DNA of 64,000 nt from Arthrobacter sp. B1805 (GCF_002929745.1 NZ_PJIQ01000016.1:1-64000), one strand, 5' to 3'; positions 36,861 to 47,978 are shown, counted from the first letter of the stretch. Program-made: numbers and translations. Notes: a model not told the origin generated them from the letters alone.

Positions 36861-36870
36861 AAAGAATTCC

Positions 36871-37209
36871 TTACTTGCTGGCCGGGCCAGAATGATGTTG
36901 TTCCAGGTACGCGACGAGTGCCTTGCGCTGGTGGATGCCGAGACCGCGTACGCGACGCGTCGCGGCGATGCCCACCTCCGCCATGATGGCTGCCGCACGG
37001 ACGTCCCCCACGCCGGGCAGTGCCTTGAGGAGGTCCAGGACCTTGAGCCGGCCCACGGCGTCGTCCCCCTCGGGGTTCTCGATGACCTCCGCAACCGAAA
37101 GCTTACCGGTCTTCAGCCTGGACTTGATGTCCGCCCGCACCGTCCGCGCCGCCGTCGCCTTCTCGCGGGCCTGGGTTCGTTCGACATCCGTCAATGGCTT
37201 CAGACTCAC
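36871..37209 (-). CDS. mihF: Integration host factor, actinobacterial type (mIHF)
   Basis: The nucleoid protein bends DNA and is essential in mycobacteria. It is unrelated to proteobacterial IHF. The 112-residue product has an N-terminal helical part ([26 protein letters not shown]) and the helix-two-turn-helix/HhH region [35 protein letters not shown]. These are the signature of the family. The gene is immediately upstream of gmk, as in other actinobacteria, 151 bases downstream of pyrF. Confidence 0.95.
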   Translation of the reverse strand: MSLKPLTDVERTQAREKATAARTVRADIKSRLKTGKLSVAEVIENPEGDDAVGRLKVLDLLKALPGVGDVRAAAIMAEVGIAATRRVRGLGIHQRKALVAYLEQHHSGPASK

Positions 37210-37360
37210 TGGTGCTCCCTGCGCTGGATCGCGCCACGGATGGCGACGACCGCTCGTCGTATGAATGGGTCAAGGATCTCGGCACGGTCCCTGCGGGTGG
37301 GTGATCGGCTGGATCCGAACCTACCGGGCGCAGGGCTGCAAAATCAATGCACCCACAGCG

Positions 37361-38209
37361 TCATGCCAGCTCGTCCCGCGACCGCTCGGCGGCGACGCGC
37401 AGGGCGACGGGTTCGGGCCCTGCCGCAAGCACGGCGCGGCTCGACGTCGGCAGCACGAACGGCAGTGCCTCGCCGAAGGCCGACCTCAGCTCAGCCGCGC
37501 CCGCTCCCTGTGCCCCCACGCCCGGAGCCAGGATGGGCCCGTTGAGGGAGGGCAGATCGAGGCCCAGCCGCTGGGCGGCGTCACCGATGGTCGCTCCGAC
37601 GACGAGCCCGACATGCCCCGGTTCCTCGCCCGCGTTCTCGGCGGCGGCGGCACGGGCGATCGACCGCGCAACGGACTCGGCGCCGCCGACGTGCTGCACC
37701 GACCGGCCTTCGGGGTTCGAGGTCAGTGCGAGGACGAACACGCCTCGTCCCGTCGCGGCAGCGAGGTCGATGGCAGGCCGAAGTGACTCGAAGCCCAGGT
37801 ACGGATTCAGGGTGACTGCGTCGGCCGCGAGGGGGCTGCCCTCCCCCAGCCACGCGTCCGCGTAGGCCTGCATCGTGGAACCGATGTCGCCCCGCTTGGC
37901 ATCCGCGATCGTCAGGACCCCGGCATCGGCCGCACGCGCGAGCAACGCTTCGAGGGCCGCCAGTCCACGGGCACCGTGCCGCTCGTACAGCGCCACCTGC
38001 GGCTTGACGGCCGCTGCGACGGGGCCGACGGCGTCGAGCACCGCGAGCGAGAAGTGCTCGAGCCCGGCGGCCGAGTCCTGGAGCCCCCATGCGCTGAGCA
38101 GGTTGGGATGCGGGTCGATGCCGACGCACAGGCTGCCTTTCGACGCGCGTGCCGCGGCGAGCCGCTCCCCGAATGATGCACGGGGAGCGGAGCCGGCTTC
38201 AGGAGGCAT
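37361..38209 (-). CDS. pyrF: Orotidine 5'-phosphate decarboxylase (type 2)
   Basis: PyrF makes UMP from OMP, the last step of the pathway. The protein has 282 residues from the ATG at 38209. It has [23 protein letters not shown] near the N-terminus, the catalytic [19 protein letters not shown] (Asp-x-Lys-Arg-x-Asp) and [10 protein letters not shown]. The long type 2 form is usual in actinobacteria and myxobacteria. I prefer the ATG with GGAAG just upstream to a GTG seven codons earlier, although the latter is possible. It overlaps the carB stop and ends the pyrimidine operon. Confidence 0.94.
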   Translation of the reverse strand: MPPEAGSAPRASFGERLAAARASKGSLCVGIDPHPNLLSAWGLQDSAAGLEHFSLAVLDAVGPVAAAVKPQVALYERHGARGLAALEALLARAADAGVLTIADAKRGDIGSTMQAYADAWLGEGSPLAADAVTLNPYLGFESLRPAIDLAAATGRGVFVLALTSNPEGRSVQHVGGAESVARSIARAAAAENAGEEPGHVGLVVGATIGDAAQRLGLDLPSLNGPILAPGVGAQGAGAAELRSAFGEALPFVLPTSSRAVLAAGPEPVALRVAAERSRDELA

Positions 38210-41200
38210 CGCGGGCTTCCGTGGACGCACGCAGGTTCGCGGCGTGTTCCTGGAGGCTCGTCACGGACCACTCGTAGGAGCGCATGGCCTCGATGGCCTG
38301 GACCGCTGCGCCCACCTCGGGGATGGTCGTGATGACGGGCAGCCCGTAGGACGTCGCTGCCGCCCGGATCTCGTACCCGTCCCCGCGGGCCTGTCCGCCC
38401 GAGGGGGTGTTGATGATCATGTCGATACCGCCCTCGGTGATGAGGTCGACGACGGTGCCCTCGCCTGCCGCGCCGGCTCCTTCGGCTACCTTGCGCACGG
38501 TCGTGGCATGGATGCCGTTGCGACGGAGCACATCGGCGGTTCCCCCGGTGGAGACGATCTCGAAGCCCAGGTCCACGAGGCGCTTCACCGGCATGATGAT
38601 GGATCGCTTGTCGCGGTTCGCCACCGAGACGAAGACCTTGCCCTCGATGGGCAGGGCGGCGTTCGCCGCGGCCTGGCTCTTCGCGAATGCCGTATCGAAG
38701 TACTTGTCGATACCCATCACCTCGCCGGTGGACCGCATCTCGGGGCCGAGCAGCGAGTCGACCACAGTGCCCTCCGGCGTGCGGAAGCGGCTGAACGGCA
38801 GGACTGCCTCCTTGACGGAGACCGGTGCATCCAGCGGAAGGGATCCGCCGTCGCCCCGCGCCGGCAGCAGACCGCGCTCGCCCCGGAGCTCCGCGATGGT
38901 GACGCCGGTTCCTATGAGCGCCGCACCCTTGGCGAGCTGCACACCCGTGGCCTTCGAGACGAAGGGCACCGTGCGTGAGGCCCTGGGGTTCGCCTCGAGG
39001 ACGTACAGGACGTCGGAGGCGAGGGCGAACTGGATGTTGATGAGTCCGCGCACGCCCACGCCCTCGGCGATGGCGAGGGTCGCCTCGCGGACGCGCTGCA
39101 GGACGTCGGCTCCGAGGGTGATGGGGGGCAGCACGCACGCGGAGTCACCCGAGTGGATACCGGCCTCCTCGATGTGCTCCATGATGCCGCCGAGATACAT
39201 CTCCGTGCCGTCGTACAGCGCGTCGACATCGATCTCGATGGCATCCTCGAGGAATCGGTCGATCAACACGGGGTGGGCCTCGGTGATCTCCGTCGCGTTC
39301 GCGATGTACCGCGAGAGGTTCGCCTCGTCGTACACGATCTCCATGCCGCGTCCGCCGAGCACGTACGACGGACGGACGAGCACGGGATAGCCGATCTCGT
39401 CCGCGATCCTCTTCGCATCCTCGAAGGACACCGCAGTGCCGTTCTTCGGTGCGATGAGCCCGCCGGCCTCCAGTACCCGGCTGAAAGCGCCGCGGTGCTC
39501 CGCGAGGTCGATGGCCTCGGGCGAGGTGCCGAGGATCGGGATCCCGGCGTCTGCCAGCTCCTGGGCCAGCTTGAGCGGCGTCTGCCCGCCGAGCTGCACG
39601 AACACGCCGAGGACGCCGCCGGTGCGCTGCTCCGCCGCGATGACCTCCAGGACGTCCTCGAGCGTCAACGGCTCGAAGTACAGGCGAGTCGAGATGTCGT
39701 AGTCGGTGGAGACCGTCTCGGGGTTGCAGTTGATCATGACGGTCTCGTAACCGGCCTCGCGCAGTGCCATGGTGGCGTGGACGCACGAGTAGTCGAACTC
39801 GATCCCCTGGCCGATCCGGTTGGGACCGGAACCGAGGATGATGATCGACGGCTTCTCGTGCTGCTCCACCTCGTCCTCCTCGTCGTAGGACGAGTAGTGG
39901 TACGGCGTGTAGGCGGCGAACTCGGCGGCACAGGTGTCCACCGTCTTGTACACCGGCCGGATGCCGAGGGCGTGCCGCACCCCGCGCACGACGGCATCGG
40001 GAGTGGAGGTGAGAGAACCGATCTGCTCGTCCGAGAACCCGTGGCGCTTGGCGAGCCGCAGCACGTCCTCCGTCAGGTTCGGCGCCGAGCGCACCTCCTC
40101 CGCAATCTCGTTCAGCAGGACGAGCTGATCGAGGAACCATGGGTCGATGCCGGTCGCCTCGTACATGCGCTCCACGCTGGCCCCGCCGAGCAGGGCGCGC
40201 TGGACCTGCGAGAGCCGCTCGGTGGTGGGGCGCTTCGCGGCCTCGACCAGGGCGTCGACCTCGTCCGCACCCACGGGCGCGAACGACAGCTGGGAGCCCT
40301 TCTGCTCGAGCGAACGCAGCGCCTTCTGCAGGGCCTCGGTGAAGTTGCGGCCCATCGCCATGGCCTCACCCACGGACTTCATGGTGGTGGTGAGGGTCGG
40401 GTCCGCCGCGGGGAACTTCTCGAACGCGAACCGCGGCACCTTGACGACCACGTAGTCGAGCGTCGGCTCGAACGAGGCCGGCGTCTTCAGCGTGATGTCG
40501 TTCGGGATCTCGTCCAGCGTGTAGCCGAGGGAGAGCTTCGTGGCGATCTTCGCGATCGCGAAGCCGGTGGCCTTCGACGCGAGCGCCGAGGACCGCGAGA
40601 CACGCGGGTTCATCTCGATGACGACGACGCGGCCCGTGCCCGGCTCGACGGCGAACTGGATGTTGCAGCCGCCGGTATCGACGCCGACCTCGCGGATGAC
40701 GGCGATGGAGATGTCGCGCAGGCGCTGGTACTCGCGGTCGGTGAGCGTGAGGGCGGGCGCCACCGTGATGGAGTCCCCGGTGTGCACGCCCACGGGATCG
40801 AAGTTCTCGATGGAGCAGACGACCACGACGTTGTCGTTCTTGTCGCGCATCATCTCGAGCTCGTACTCCTTCCACCCGAGGATGCTCTCCTCGAGGAGGA
40901 CCTCGCTCGTGGGGCTGTACTGCAGACCCTGCCCGACGATGCGGCGCAGGTCCTGCTCGGTGTACGCGAGACCGGAACCGAGACCGCCCATCGTGAAGGA
41001 CGGACGGACCACCATGGGGTAGCCGAGGTCCTCCGCGGCCACGAGGGCCTCGTCGATGGTGTGGATGATGGCGGAGCGGGCTGATTCGGCGCCGCACCGC
41101 TCGACGACGCCCTTGAACTTCTCGCGGTCCTCGCCGAGCTCGATCGCGGCGATGTTCGCGCCGATGAGCTCGACTCCGAACTTGTCCAGCACGCCGTTCT

Positions 41201-41510
41201 TGTCGAGGGCGATCGCGGTGTTCAGCGCCGTCTGCCCGCCGAGGGTCGGCAGCAGCGCATCCGGGCGCTCCTTCTCGATGATCTTGGCGACGACGTCGGG
41301 CGTGATCGGCTCGACGTAGGTCGCATCGGCGAACTCGGGATCGGTCATGATCGTCGCCGGGTTGGAGTTCACGAGGATGACCCGCAGGCCCTCCTCGCGC
41401 AGGACGCGCAGCGCCTGGGTACCCGAGTAGTCGAATTCGGCGGCCTGTCCGATGACGATCGGCCCGGAGCCGATGACCAGGACGCTTGTGAGGTCGGTTC
41501 TGCGGGGCAT
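38199..41510 (-). CDS. carB: Carbamoyl-phosphate synthase large subunit
   Basis: CarB makes carbamoyl phosphate from bicarbonate, ammonia and two ATP. The 1103-residue protein has two homologous synthetase halves, each starting with a biotin-carboxylase-like ATP-grasp: [22 protein letters not shown] (residues 9-30) and [20 protein letters not shown] in the middle. [11 protein letters not shown] and [14 protein letters not shown] are the two ATP-grasp glycine loops. The C-terminal 150 residues form the MGS-like allosteric domain where UMP and other effectors bind. Its start overlaps the carA stop by one base (TGATG). Confidence 0.98.
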   Translation of the reverse strand: MPRRTDLTSVLVIGSGPIVIGQAAEFDYSGTQALRVLREEGLRVILVNSNPATIMTDPEFADATYVEPITPDVVAKIIEKERPDALLPTLGGQTALNTAIALDKNGVLDKFGVELIGANIAAIELGEDREKFKGVVERCGAESARSAIIHTIDEALVAAEDLGYPMVVRPSFTMGGLGSGLAYTEQDLRRIVGQGLQYSPTSEVLLEESILGWKEYELEMMRDKNDNVVVVCSIENFDPVGVHTGDSITVAPALTLTDREYQRLRDISIAVIREVGVDTGGCNIQFAVEPGTGRVVVIEMNPRVSRSSALASKATGFAIAKIATKLSLGYTLDEIPNDITLKTPASFEPTLDYVVVKVPRFAFEKFPAADPTLTTTMKSVGEAMAMGRNFTEALQKALRSLEQKGSQLSFAPVGADEVDALVEAAKRPTTERLSQVQRALLGGASVERMYEATGIDPWFLDQLVLLNEIAEEVRSAPNLTEDVLRLAKRHGFSDEQIGSLTSTPDAVVRGVRHALGIRPVYKTVDTCAAEFAAYTPYHYSSYDEEDEVEQHEKPSIIILGSGPNRIGQGIEFDYSCVHATMALREAGYETVMINCNPETVSTDYDISTRLYFEPLTLEDVLEVIAAEQRTGGVLGVFVQLGGQTPLKLAQELADAGIPILGTSPEAIDLAEHRGAFSRVLEAGGLIAPKNGTAVSFEDAKRIADEIGYPVLVRPSYVLGGRGMEIVYDEANLSRYIANATEITEAHPVLIDRFLEDAIEIDVDALYDGTEMYLGGIMEHIEEAGIHSGDSACVLPPITLGADVLQRVREATLAIAEGVGVRGLINIQFALASDVLYVLEANPRASRTVPFVSKATGVQLAKGAALIGTGVTIAELRGERGLLPARGDGGSLPLDAPVSVKEAVLPFSRFRTPEGTVVDSLLGPEMRSTGEVMGIDKYFDTAFAKSQAAANAALPIEGKVFVSVANRDKRSIIMPVKRLVDLGFEIVSTGGTADVLRRNGIHATTVRKVAEGAGAAGEGTVVDLITEGGIDMIINTPSGGQARGDGYEIRAAATSYGLPVITTIPEVGAAVQAIEAMRSYEWSVTSLQEHAANLRASTEARDAS

Positions 41511-42856
41511 CAGTTCTCTTCCTGCGTTGTGCTGCTCAGTTGGGTCGTGCCGTGGCGGGGCTGCGTGCCCGTCACCTTGGATCCGTGCGTGCCCAGTTCC
41601 GCCGCGGCTGCATCCGCCAGCGCTTCGGACTCCGAGCCGGCGTCGAGCGCGGAGGCTGCGACGGCGTTGCCCGCTCCCGGGTTCTGCTTCTCGGCCAGCA
41701 TCAGGTCGATGAAGCGGTCGAAGAGGTACGCGGAGTCGTGGGGGCCAGCAGCGGCCTCGGGGTGGTACTGGACGGAGAATGCGGGGAGGTCAAGGCACGC
41801 CAGCCCCTCGACGACGTCGTCGTTGAGGCTCACATGGCTGACCTCGACGCGGCCGTAGCTGCCGGCCGGAGCCTCGACGGGGCCGTCCAGCGGCGCGTCG
41901 ACGGCGAACCCGTGGTTCTGGGACGTGATCTCGACCTTGCCGGTGCGTCGGTCCAGGACGGGCTGGTTGATGCCGCGGTGCCCGTAGCGGAGCTTGTAGG
42001 TGCCGAAGCCGAGAGCGCGTCCCAGGATCTGGTTCCCGAAGCAGATGCCGAAGAACGGCATCCTCTCGTCGAGCACGCGGCGCAGCAGCTCCACCTGGGC
42101 ATCGGCGGTCGCCGGGTCGCCCGGTCCGTTGGACATGAACACGCCGTCGGGCCGTACCGCGGCGACGTCGTCGAACGTCGCCCCGGCGGGCAGGACGACG
42201 GTCCGCACGCCGCGCTGGGCGAAGTGCTTCGGGGTCATGGCCTTGATGCCGAGGTCCAGGGCTGCGATGGTGGCCACGGTGTCACCGGTCCAGCCGTGGT
42301 CCGCGGGCTCGACGACGTATGCCTCGTCGATGCTGACCTCCTCGGCGAGGCGGGAGCCGGCCATGGACGGCTGCGCCACGACCTTCTCGACCAGCTGGTC
42401 GGCGGACAGGGACGCGTCCGCCCCGGAGAAGATACCGGCACGCATCGCTCCGCGCTCCCTGAGGTGGCGGGTGACCGCGCGCGTGTCGACGCCCTCGATG
42501 CCGACGACGCCCTGCTCGCGCAGCTGGTCGTCGAGGCTCTGCTCGGATCGCCAGTTCGACGGTCGGCGCGCGGCGTCGCGGATGATGTAGCCAGCGACCC
42601 AGATGCGCCGGGACTCGGCATCGTCCGCGTTGACCCCGGTGTTCCCGATGTGCGGTGCCGTCTGGACCACCAGCTGCCGGGCGTAGGAGGGATCGGTGAT
42701 GGTCTCCTGGTACCCGGTCATGCCGGTGGCGAAGACCGCCTCGCCGAGCGCGGTGCCCTCGGCGCCGTAGGAGCGGCCGCGGAAGGTCCGGCCGTCCTCG
42801 AGCACGAGCACCGCGGGTGCCTTCGGATGGACGGGGGCCTTGGGTGAAGCGCTCAC
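41510..42856 (-). CDS. carA: Carbamoyl-phosphate synthase small subunit
   Basis: CarA is the glutaminase subunit that supplies ammonia to CarB. The 448-residue protein has the CPSase small N-terminal domain (about 12-150) and a class I GATase domain with the nucleophile Cys in [16 protein letters not shown] and catalytic His-x-Glu in VQYHPEA. The last 50 or so residues (after LAEKQNPG) are an Ala/Ser/Gly/Glu-rich tail beyond the usual end at about 395-400. The GTG start overlaps the preceding PH-like gene by four bases. Confidence 0.96.
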   Translation of the reverse strand: MSASPKAPVHPKAPAVLVLEDGRTFRGRSYGAEGTALGEAVFATGMTGYQETITDPSYARQLVVQTAPHIGNTGVNADDAESRRIWVAGYIIRDAARRPSNWRSEQSLDDQLREQGVVGIEGVDTRAVTRHLRERGAMRAGIFSGADASLSADQLVEKVVAQPSMAGSRLAEEVSIDEAYVVEPADHGWTGDTVATIAALDLGIKAMTPKHFAQRGVRTVVLPAGATFDDVAAVRPDGVFMSNGPGDPATADAQVELLRRVLDERMPFFGICFGNQILGRALGFGTYKLRYGHRGINQPVLDRRTGKVEITSQNHGFAVDAPLDGPVEAPAGSYGRVEVSHVSLNDDVVEGLACLDLPAFSVQYHPEAAAGPHDSAYLFDRFIDLMLAEKQNPGAGNAVAASALDAGSESEALADAAAAELGTHGSKVTGTQPRHGTTQLSSTTQEEN

Positions 42857-43413
42857 GGGTGTTCCCTACCTTCGGGTGTGGGTGGAGTTCGGTGATGTGT
42901 CGTGTCGTTCGGCTGGTGCGAGGCGTCGGCCGGCACGAGCGCCGCCACGGCGGCGACGAGTTGCGCCTTGTGCGCTGCGTGACGTGTGCGGAACCCAGTG
43001 TCGACGCGCTCGGTGCCGAGAAGCCAGGTGATTACGACGAGGCCTTCCTTCTCGACGAACTTGCCCGTCATCCCGCCGGCCAGCTGGACCGACACGAGGT
43101 CCGAGCGGGGGATGTAGACGTCGCGTTCACCGGTGCGGCGGAACACGATGCCGCCGGCGTGCACGACGGCGACGGCGTTGCCGCGAAGGCCGAGCCCGTG
43201 CACCGCGATGCGATCGAGCCAGTCCCCCGCCGTCGTCGTCGCGACGTACTGGCCCTCGGCCTCGTAGAGGACGGCGCCGGGGTCGGCAGGCGGAGCGACC
43301 GGCTCCGGGACATGACCCTGCCGTCGCAACCGGTTGCGCCAGCCGAGCGCCATGAGGGCGATGATCACGACGATGATGCCCAGGGTCAGGGCGACCCAGC
43401 CTAGATAGTCCAT
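42853..43413 (-). CDS. PH-like domain membrane protein inside the pyrimidine operon
   Basis: The 186-residue protein has one N-terminal membrane helix (about residues 3-24: [21 protein letters not shown]), a basic stop-transfer RNRLRRQ and a cytoplasmic region. That region has a PH-like beta barrel at about 45-165, with [23 protein letters not shown] and [27 protein letters not shown]. The family is an uncharacterised actinobacterial group commonly found between pyrC and carA. It overlaps pyrC by 13 bases and carA by four, so it is translated with them. No enzymatic residues are visible; a membrane-linked role near pyrimidine synthesis is only a guess. Confidence 0.85.
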   Translation of the reverse strand: MDYLGWVALTLGIIVVIIALMALGWRNRLRRQGHVPEPVAPPADPGAVLYEAEGQYVATTTAGDWLDRIAVHGLGLRGNAVAVVHAGGIVFRRTGERDVYIPRSDLVSVQLAGGMTGKFVEKEGLVVITWLLGTERVDTGFRTRHAAHKAQLVAAVAALVPADASHQPNDTTHHRTPPTPEGREHP

Positions 43414-44771
43414 GCGGGCACATCCTGCGTCGGCGCGGCTCCCGCGGCAGCCGGACGGGGCGTGGCGAGGCGACCGTCGAGCACGGTCGCGTGCCCGGCG
43501 TAGAAGGTGGCCCGGACACTGCCCGGCAGCTCCAGCCCGCGGAACGGGCTGTTGCGGCCTTTGGTCGCCATCGTGGAGGGGTCGACGGTCCAGCGTGCAG
43601 CCGGATCGACGAGGATCAGGTTCGCGGGTTCGCCTGCCGCGAGAGGACGGCCCTGGTGTTCGAGCCGCCCGATCCGGGCCGGGGTCACGGAGGTGACGCG
43701 GGCGAAGCCCTCCCAGTCCAGCATGCCGGTCTCCACCATGGTGTGCTGCACGACGGACAGTGCGGTCTCGAGGCCCGTCATGCCCATCGCGGCCTGCGCC
43801 CACTCGCACTCCTTGTGCTCGCTCGGGTGGGGCGCGTGGTCGGTACCGACGACGTCGATCGTGCCGTCGGCCAGCGCCTCGCGCAGGGCGTGGACGTCCT
43901 CGGAGGTGCGTAGCGGCGGGTTCACCTTGTACACCGGGTCGTAGCTGCGGACGAGCTCGTCGGTCAGGAGCAGGTGGTGCGGCGTGACCTCGGCCGTGAC
44001 GTCGATGCCGCGAGCCTTGGCCCAGCGGATGATCTCGACCGATCCGGCCGTGGAGACATGGCAGACGTGCAACCGCGACCCGACGTGCTGGGCGAGCAGG
44101 ACGTCGCGCGCGATGATGCTCTCCTCGGCGACCGCCGGCCACCCGGTGAGCCCTAGCACCGCGGAGACCTCGCCCTCGTTCATCTGGGCACCCTCGGTGA
44201 GCCGCGGCTCCTGGGCATGCTGGGCGATGACGCCGTCGAACGCCTTGACGTATTCGAGGGCGCGGCGCATGAGGACCGGATCATGGACGCAGATGCCGTC
44301 GTCGGAGAAGACGCGCACGGCGGCCCTGGATTCCGCCATGGCACCGAGTTCGGCGAGGCGCTCCCCACCGAGGCCCACCGTCACCGCCCCCACGGGCCGG
44401 ACCTCGACCCAGCCCGAGGCCAGGCCGAGGCGGTACACCTGCTCCACCACTCCTGCGGTGTCCGCGACGGGCGAGCTGTTGGCCATGGCGTGCACCGCGG
44501 TGAAGCCCCCGAGAGCCGCAGCCCGGGACCCGGTCTCGACCGTCTCGGCGTCCTCTCGGCCCGGCTCGCGAAGATGGGTGTGGAGGTCCACCATCCCTGG
44601 GAGAGCGACGAGCCCTTCGGCGTCCACTGCAGTCACCCCCGCGGACGCCCCGGCGTCCTCACCGAGGGCGACGATTCGTCCGCCCCGTACGAGGATGTCC
44701 TGGCTCGGGCCGCCGAGGATCGAGGCGCCCCGGATGAGGTATTCGGTGGTCGTGCTGGCGTCGGTGGTCAC
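43401..44771 (-). CDS. pyrC: Dihydroorotase
   Basis: PyrC cyclises carbamoyl aspartate to dihydroorotate. The 456-residue class I amidohydrolase has the zinc ligands in [21 protein letters not shown] and further His/Asp ligands in [39 protein letters not shown] and [16 protein letters not shown]. It overlaps pyrB by four bases (ATGA) and the PH-like gene by 13. The type I form is the usual partner of ATCase in actinobacteria. Confidence 0.97.
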   Translation of the reverse strand: MTTDASTTTEYLIRGASILGGPSQDILVRGGRIVALGEDAGASAGVTAVDAEGLVALPGMVDLHTHLREPGREDAETVETGSRAAALGGFTAVHAMANSSPVADTAGVVEQVYRLGLASGWVEVRPVGAVTVGLGGERLAELGAMAESRAAVRVFSDDGICVHDPVLMRRALEYVKAFDGVIAQHAQEPRLTEGAQMNEGEVSAVLGLTGWPAVAEESIIARDVLLAQHVGSRLHVCHVSTAGSVEIIRWAKARGIDVTAEVTPHHLLLTDELVRSYDPVYKVNPPLRTSEDVHALREALADGTIDVVGTDHAPHPSEHKECEWAQAAMGMTGLETALSVVQHTMVETGMLDWEGFARVTSVTPARIGRLEHQGRPLAAGEPANLILVDPAARWTVDPSTMATKGRNSPFRGLELPGSVRATFYAGHATVLDGRLATPRPAAAGAAPTQDVPAWTI

Positions 44772-45853
44772 GGGTGCGTGCCTTCCCGGGTGGTGTCTGG
44801 CGTGGTTCGGGTGCCGTTGCCGGCGGGGACGTCGGTGGCGTCGTCCTTGGCGTCGGCCTGCTCGTCGTCCTGCTCGTCGTCCTGCTCGTCATGGTGGTCG
44901 CCGGAGAGCAGGAGGTAGAGCGCCGCCATGCGCACGGATACGCCGTTACGGACCTGCGCGAGGACGGTGGAGCGCGGGGAGTCCGCCGCTGCGGACGAGA
45001 TTTCCAGCCCGCGGTTCATCGGCCCGGGGTGCATGATCACCGTGTCGTCCAGGCCCATCGTGTCGAGCAGTGCGAGGCGCCCGTCGTCGAAGCCCCAGCG
45101 TCGCGAGTACTCCCGCGTCGACGGGAAGAACGCTGCGTTCATGCGCTCGGCCTGAAGCCGAAGCATCATCACGGCGTCGGGCCGCTGCGCGAGTGCCTCG
45201 TCGAGGTTGTAGTACACGGTGCAGGGCCAGGATCCGACTCCCACCGGGAGCAGCGTGGGCGGGCCCGCGAGCAGCACCTCCGCACCGAGGGTGGTCAGGA
45301 GCCAGACGTTGGAGCGTGCGACCCGGGAATGCAGGACGTCGCCGACGATCAGGACCTTCATGCCGGCCAGCGTGGTGCCGGCGGAGGGGTTCCCGCCCAG
45401 CCGCGCCCAGTGGCGCCGGAGCGTGAAGGCGTCCAGCAGCGCCTGCGTGGGGTGCTCGTGCGTGCCGTCACCGGCATTGACCACGGCGGCGTCGATCCAG
45501 CCCGATGCGGCCAGACGCGCCGGTGCGCCGGACGCGGGGTGGCGGATGACGACGGCGTCCGCGCTCATCGCCTCGAGGGTCTGCGCTGTGTCCTTCAGGG
45601 ATTCACCCTTCGACACCGAGGAACCCTTGACGGCGAAGTTGATGACGTCCGCGGACAGTCGCTTCGCCGCTGCCTCGAACGAGATGCGCGTGCGGGTGGA
45701 ATCCTCGAAGAACAGGTTGACGACGGTGCGTCCGCGCAGGGCCGGCAGTTTCTTGATCTCCCGTTGGCCCACCGCGGCCATCTCCTCGGCGACGTCCAGC
45801 AGTCGCAGCGCGTTCCGGGCCGAGAGGTCCTGCGTGCTGAGGAGGTGCTTCAC
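44768..45853 (-). CDS. pyrB: Aspartate carbamoyltransferase catalytic subunit
   Basis: PyrB condenses carbamoyl phosphate and aspartate. The 361-residue protein has the carbamoyl-phosphate motif [13 protein letters not shown] (Ser-Thr-Arg-Thr-Arg) and [18 protein letters not shown], the aspartate-side [16 protein letters not shown], and [12 protein letters not shown]. The final 40 residues form an acidic Asp/Glu/Gln-rich tail ([15 protein letters not shown]) not present in most bacterial ATCases, whose length is about 310. No pyrI regulatory subunit is seen. It overlaps pyrR and pyrC by four bases each. Confidence 0.97.
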   Translation of the reverse strand: MKHLLSTQDLSARNALRLLDVAEEMAAVGQREIKKLPALRGRTVVNLFFEDSTRTRISFEAAAKRLSADVINFAVKGSSVSKGESLKDTAQTLEAMSADAVVIRHPASGAPARLAASGWIDAAVVNAGDGTHEHPTQALLDAFTLRRHWARLGGNPSAGTTLAGMKVLIVGDVLHSRVARSNVWLLTTLGAEVLLAGPPTLLPVGVGSWPCTVYYNLDEALAQRPDAVMMLRLQAERMNAAFFPSTREYSRRWGFDDGRLALLDTMGLDDTVIMHPGPMNRGLEISSAAADSPRSTVLAQVRNGVSVRMAALYLLLSGDHHDEQDDEQDDEQADAKDDATDVPAGNGTRTTPDTTREGTHP

Positions 45854-46437
45854 GGACGGTCCTCGATGACGACCTCGTTGACCGCGGAACCGCCGATCAG
45901 GTCGATCTCCGCGAGGTGGACGCGCACGCGTTCGCGGGACGACGTCGGCAGGTTCTTGCCGACGTGGTCGGCACGGATCGGCAACTCACGATGGCCCCGG
46001 TCCACGAGGACGGCCAGGCGGACGATGCGTGGTCGACCCAGGTCCGCCAGCGCGTCGAGCGCCGCCCGGATGGTGCGCCCCGAGTAGAGGACGTCGTCGA
46101 CGAGCACCACCACCTTGTCGTCGATGCCCGACGGCGGCAGCTGCGTCGCGAGCGGCGAACGGGTCGGATTGCGCCGGAGGTCGTCACGGTACATCGTGAC
46201 GTCGAGCTGGCCGGTGATGAGATCGGGATCGACGCTTTCGTCGACGGCAGCGATCTTCTGGGCGAGCCGCTGCGCGAGGGGGAAGCCCCTGCGGGGAATG
46301 CCGAGGAGGACGAGGTCACGGGACCCCTTGTTCGCCTCGAGGATCTCGTGGGCGATGCGCGTGAGTGCGCGGTCGATATCTGCTTCTGCGAGAACAACGC
46401 GCTTGTGGATGCCGGAATCCGGGGCAGGCACAGTCAT
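45850..46437 (-). CDS. pyrR: Bifunctional PyrR: pyr operon regulator and uracil phosphoribosyltransferase
   Basis: PyrR senses UMP/UTP and binds the pyr mRNA; it also has uracil phosphoribosyltransferase activity. The 195-residue protein has the PRTase fold with [17 protein letters not shown] and the PRPP loop [23 protein letters not shown], and ends NEVVIEDRP. It is the first gene of the operon. AGGAGG (46447-46452) precedes the ATG, and an upstream hairpin carries the PyrR-binding loop consensus. A longer open frame starting upstream at 46701 would overlap the divergent PrsW gene and is rejected. Confidence 0.96.
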   Translation of the reverse strand: MTVPAPDSGIHKRVVLAEADIDRALTRIAHEILEANKGSRDLVLLGIPRRGFPLAQRLAQKIAAVDESVDPDLITGQLDVTMYRDDLRRNPTRSPLATQLPPSGIDDKVVVLVDDVLYSGRTIRAALDALADLGRPRIVRLAVLVDRGHRELPIRADHVGKNLPTSSRERVRVHLAEIDLIGGSAVNEVVIEDRP

Positions 46438-46451
46438 AACACGCTTCCTCC

Positions 46452-46473
46452 TTCCCCGCCTCACTGGACGGAA
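46452..46473 (-). promoter_or_regulatory. PyrR-binding RNA hairpin in the pyr leader
   Basis: The minus-strand sequence folds as UUCC with GGAA (46473-46470 and 46455-46452) around a loop containing UCCAGUGAGGC. This matches the PyrR recognition element UCCNGNGAGGC of Bacillus and mycobacteria. The Shine-Dalgarno AGGAGG of pyrR follows with no gap. Binding of UMP-PyrR could therefore block translation, as reported for mycobacteria, rather than trigger a terminator; none is seen here. Confidence 0.75.
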
Positions 46474-46533
46474 TTTAAAGGCTGGTTGCAGCGTCAAAAC
46501 TATCACAGCGCCGCTTGCCCCTAGGGTTGCACC

Positions 46534-47832
46534 ATGGCTATGAACAACCAGGGAGCGGGGCCGGGCGGCTCCCAGTGGAACAGTGCACAGGGCTTCGGAC
46601 ACCATCCGGCGAACGACTTCCAGCCGCAGCAGCACCAGGGCTGGTGGGGACACACGACAGCACGGGAGCACCACCCGACGCCCGCCCGCACCAGCGGTCA
46701 TCCGTTCCAGCCCGTCTGGAACCAGCCGCCTCCGCGGCGCCGGGGCGTGCTCAACGTCATACTGGTCATCGTCGCGGCGCTGGTCGTCGCGGGCGTCCTC
46801 CTGCTGCTCTCCCTGTCACTGGGGCCGTCCGCCTTCCTGCTCTGCGGAATCCTCGCCCTCGTACCCCTCGGCATCTGCCTGCTCGGCCTGCGCTGGATCG
46901 ACCGGTGGGACCCGGAGCCCCGCGGCGCCCTGCTCTTCGCGTTCCTCTGGGGTGCGGGGGCCTCGGTCGTCGTCACCCTGCTGCTCGGGACCTACGTGGT
47001 GGAACTGCTCGGCAGCGCCCTGACCACGACGTCGCCCGACGTGATCGGACCGGTGCTCCAGGCGCCGCTGGTCGAGGAGTTCGCCAAGGGTCTCGGCGTG
47101 CTGATCCTCGTCTACACGCGACGGAGCCACTTCGACGGTCCCGTCGACGGCATCGTCTACGCCGGGACGGTGGCGGCAGGGTTCGCCTTCACCGAGAACA
47201 TCCTGTACTTCGGATCGGCCGTCGTCGAATCCGGCAACGCCGGCGCCCTCGTCAGCGTCTTCATCCTCCGGGGCCTGTTCTCCCCGTTCGCCCACGTCAT
47301 GTTCACGTCGCTCCTCGGGTTCGTACTGGGCTACGCGCTGAGCCGCGGGGGCGGGAATGCCCGCATCCTCGTGGCCTTCGTCCTCGGACTCGTCCCCGCG
47401 ATCGCCGGGCACATGCTGTGGAACGGCGGAACGCTCGTGCTGTTCCACAACTTCTTCCTCTTCTACCTCGTGGTCCAGGTGCCGCTCTTCATCGCCGCCG
47501 TGATCGCCGTCGTCCTCCTTCGCCGCTCGGAGCGCCGGCTCACCGAGGCGCGGCTGGGCGACTACGCCCACGCAGGGTGGTTCACGCCGGAGGAGGTCCG
47601 CATGCTGGCCACCCGTCCGGGCCGCTCACAGGCGCTCGCCTGGGCGCAGTCCGTCGGCGCCAAGCAGGACATGCACGCCTTCATTCGCACGGGCGCGCGC
47701 ATCGCCTACACGAGGCAGCGCATGCTGGGCGGGCGGCGCGACGCCGACTATGCCGCGGAGGAGCGGACGCTGCTGGAGGAAGCGACGCAGCGACGGGCAC
47801 GGATCTTCCAGCTGGCCTCGTCCGCGCGCTGA
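46534..47832 (+). CDS. PrsW-family intramembrane metalloprotease
   Basis: PrsW proteases cut membrane proteins such as anti-sigma factors. The 432-residue protein has a Gln/Gly/His-rich N-terminus (1-70) and eight or nine membrane helices from about residue 71 to 325. It has the family's catalytic motifs EEFAKG (181-186), FTEN (219-222), His254 in FAHVMFT and His293 in AGHMLWNG. The C-terminal cytoplasmic tail is basic. The start at ATG 46534 has no clear Shine-Dalgarno sequence and may be leaderless. It is divergent from pyrR and unrelated to the neighbours. Its substrate is unknown. Confidence 0.9.
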   Translation: MAMNNQGAGPGGSQWNSAQGFGHHPANDFQPQQHQGWWGHTTAREHHPTPARTSGHPFQPVWNQPPPRRRGVLNVILVIVAALVVAGVLLLLSLSLGPSAFLLCGILALVPLGICLLGLRWIDRWDPEPRGALLFAFLWGAGASVVVTLLLGTYVVELLGSALTTTSPDVIGPVLQAPLVEEFAKGLGVLILVYTRRSHFDGPVDGIVYAGTVAAGFAFTENILYFGSAVVESGNAGALVSVFILRGLFSPFAHVMFTSLLGFVLGYALSRGGGNARILVAFVLGLVPAIAGHMLWNGGTLVLFHNFFLFYLVVQVPLFIAAVIAVVLLRRSERRLTEARLGDYAHAGWFTPEEVRMLATRPGRSQALAWAQSVGAKQDMHAFIRTGARIAYTRQRMLGGRRDADYAAEERTLLEEATQRRARIFQLASSAR

Positions 47833-47863
47833 GGACCGGGGCGAGCCGGTCCCACTGGGGCCC

Positions 47864-47978
47864 GTCGCACGTTCCGGCGCAGGACAGTCGCGCGTTCCGA
47901 CGCGGGCTCGTCGCGCGTTCCGGCGCAGGACCGTCGCCCGTTCCAACGCGGGCTCGTCGCGCCTTCCGACGCCATGGA
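47864..47978. repeat. Five-copy tandem repeat of 23 bp (46-bp composite unit)
   Basis: The word GTCGC recurs exactly every 23 bases at 47864, 47887, 47910, 47933 and 47956. Each copy reads roughly GTCGCxCGTTCCxxCGCxGG. Copies 1 and 3 share one form (ending GGCGCAGGAC) and copies 2 and 4 another (ending ACGCGGGCTC), so the array grew as a 46-bp pair. Copy 5 is degenerate. It lies between the PrsW stop and the nusB terminator. There are no unique spacers, so it is not a CRISPR. Confidence 0.85.

Noticed and set aside
39153-41084. 643-residue plus-strand frame opposite carB
   Set aside because: Antisense shadow of carB with Arg/His/Val-rich, non-natural sequence. carB itself is complete and full of family motifs.
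47864-47978. Tandem array considered as CRISPR
   Set aside because: Units are contiguous with no unique spacers, and no cas genes are in the window.
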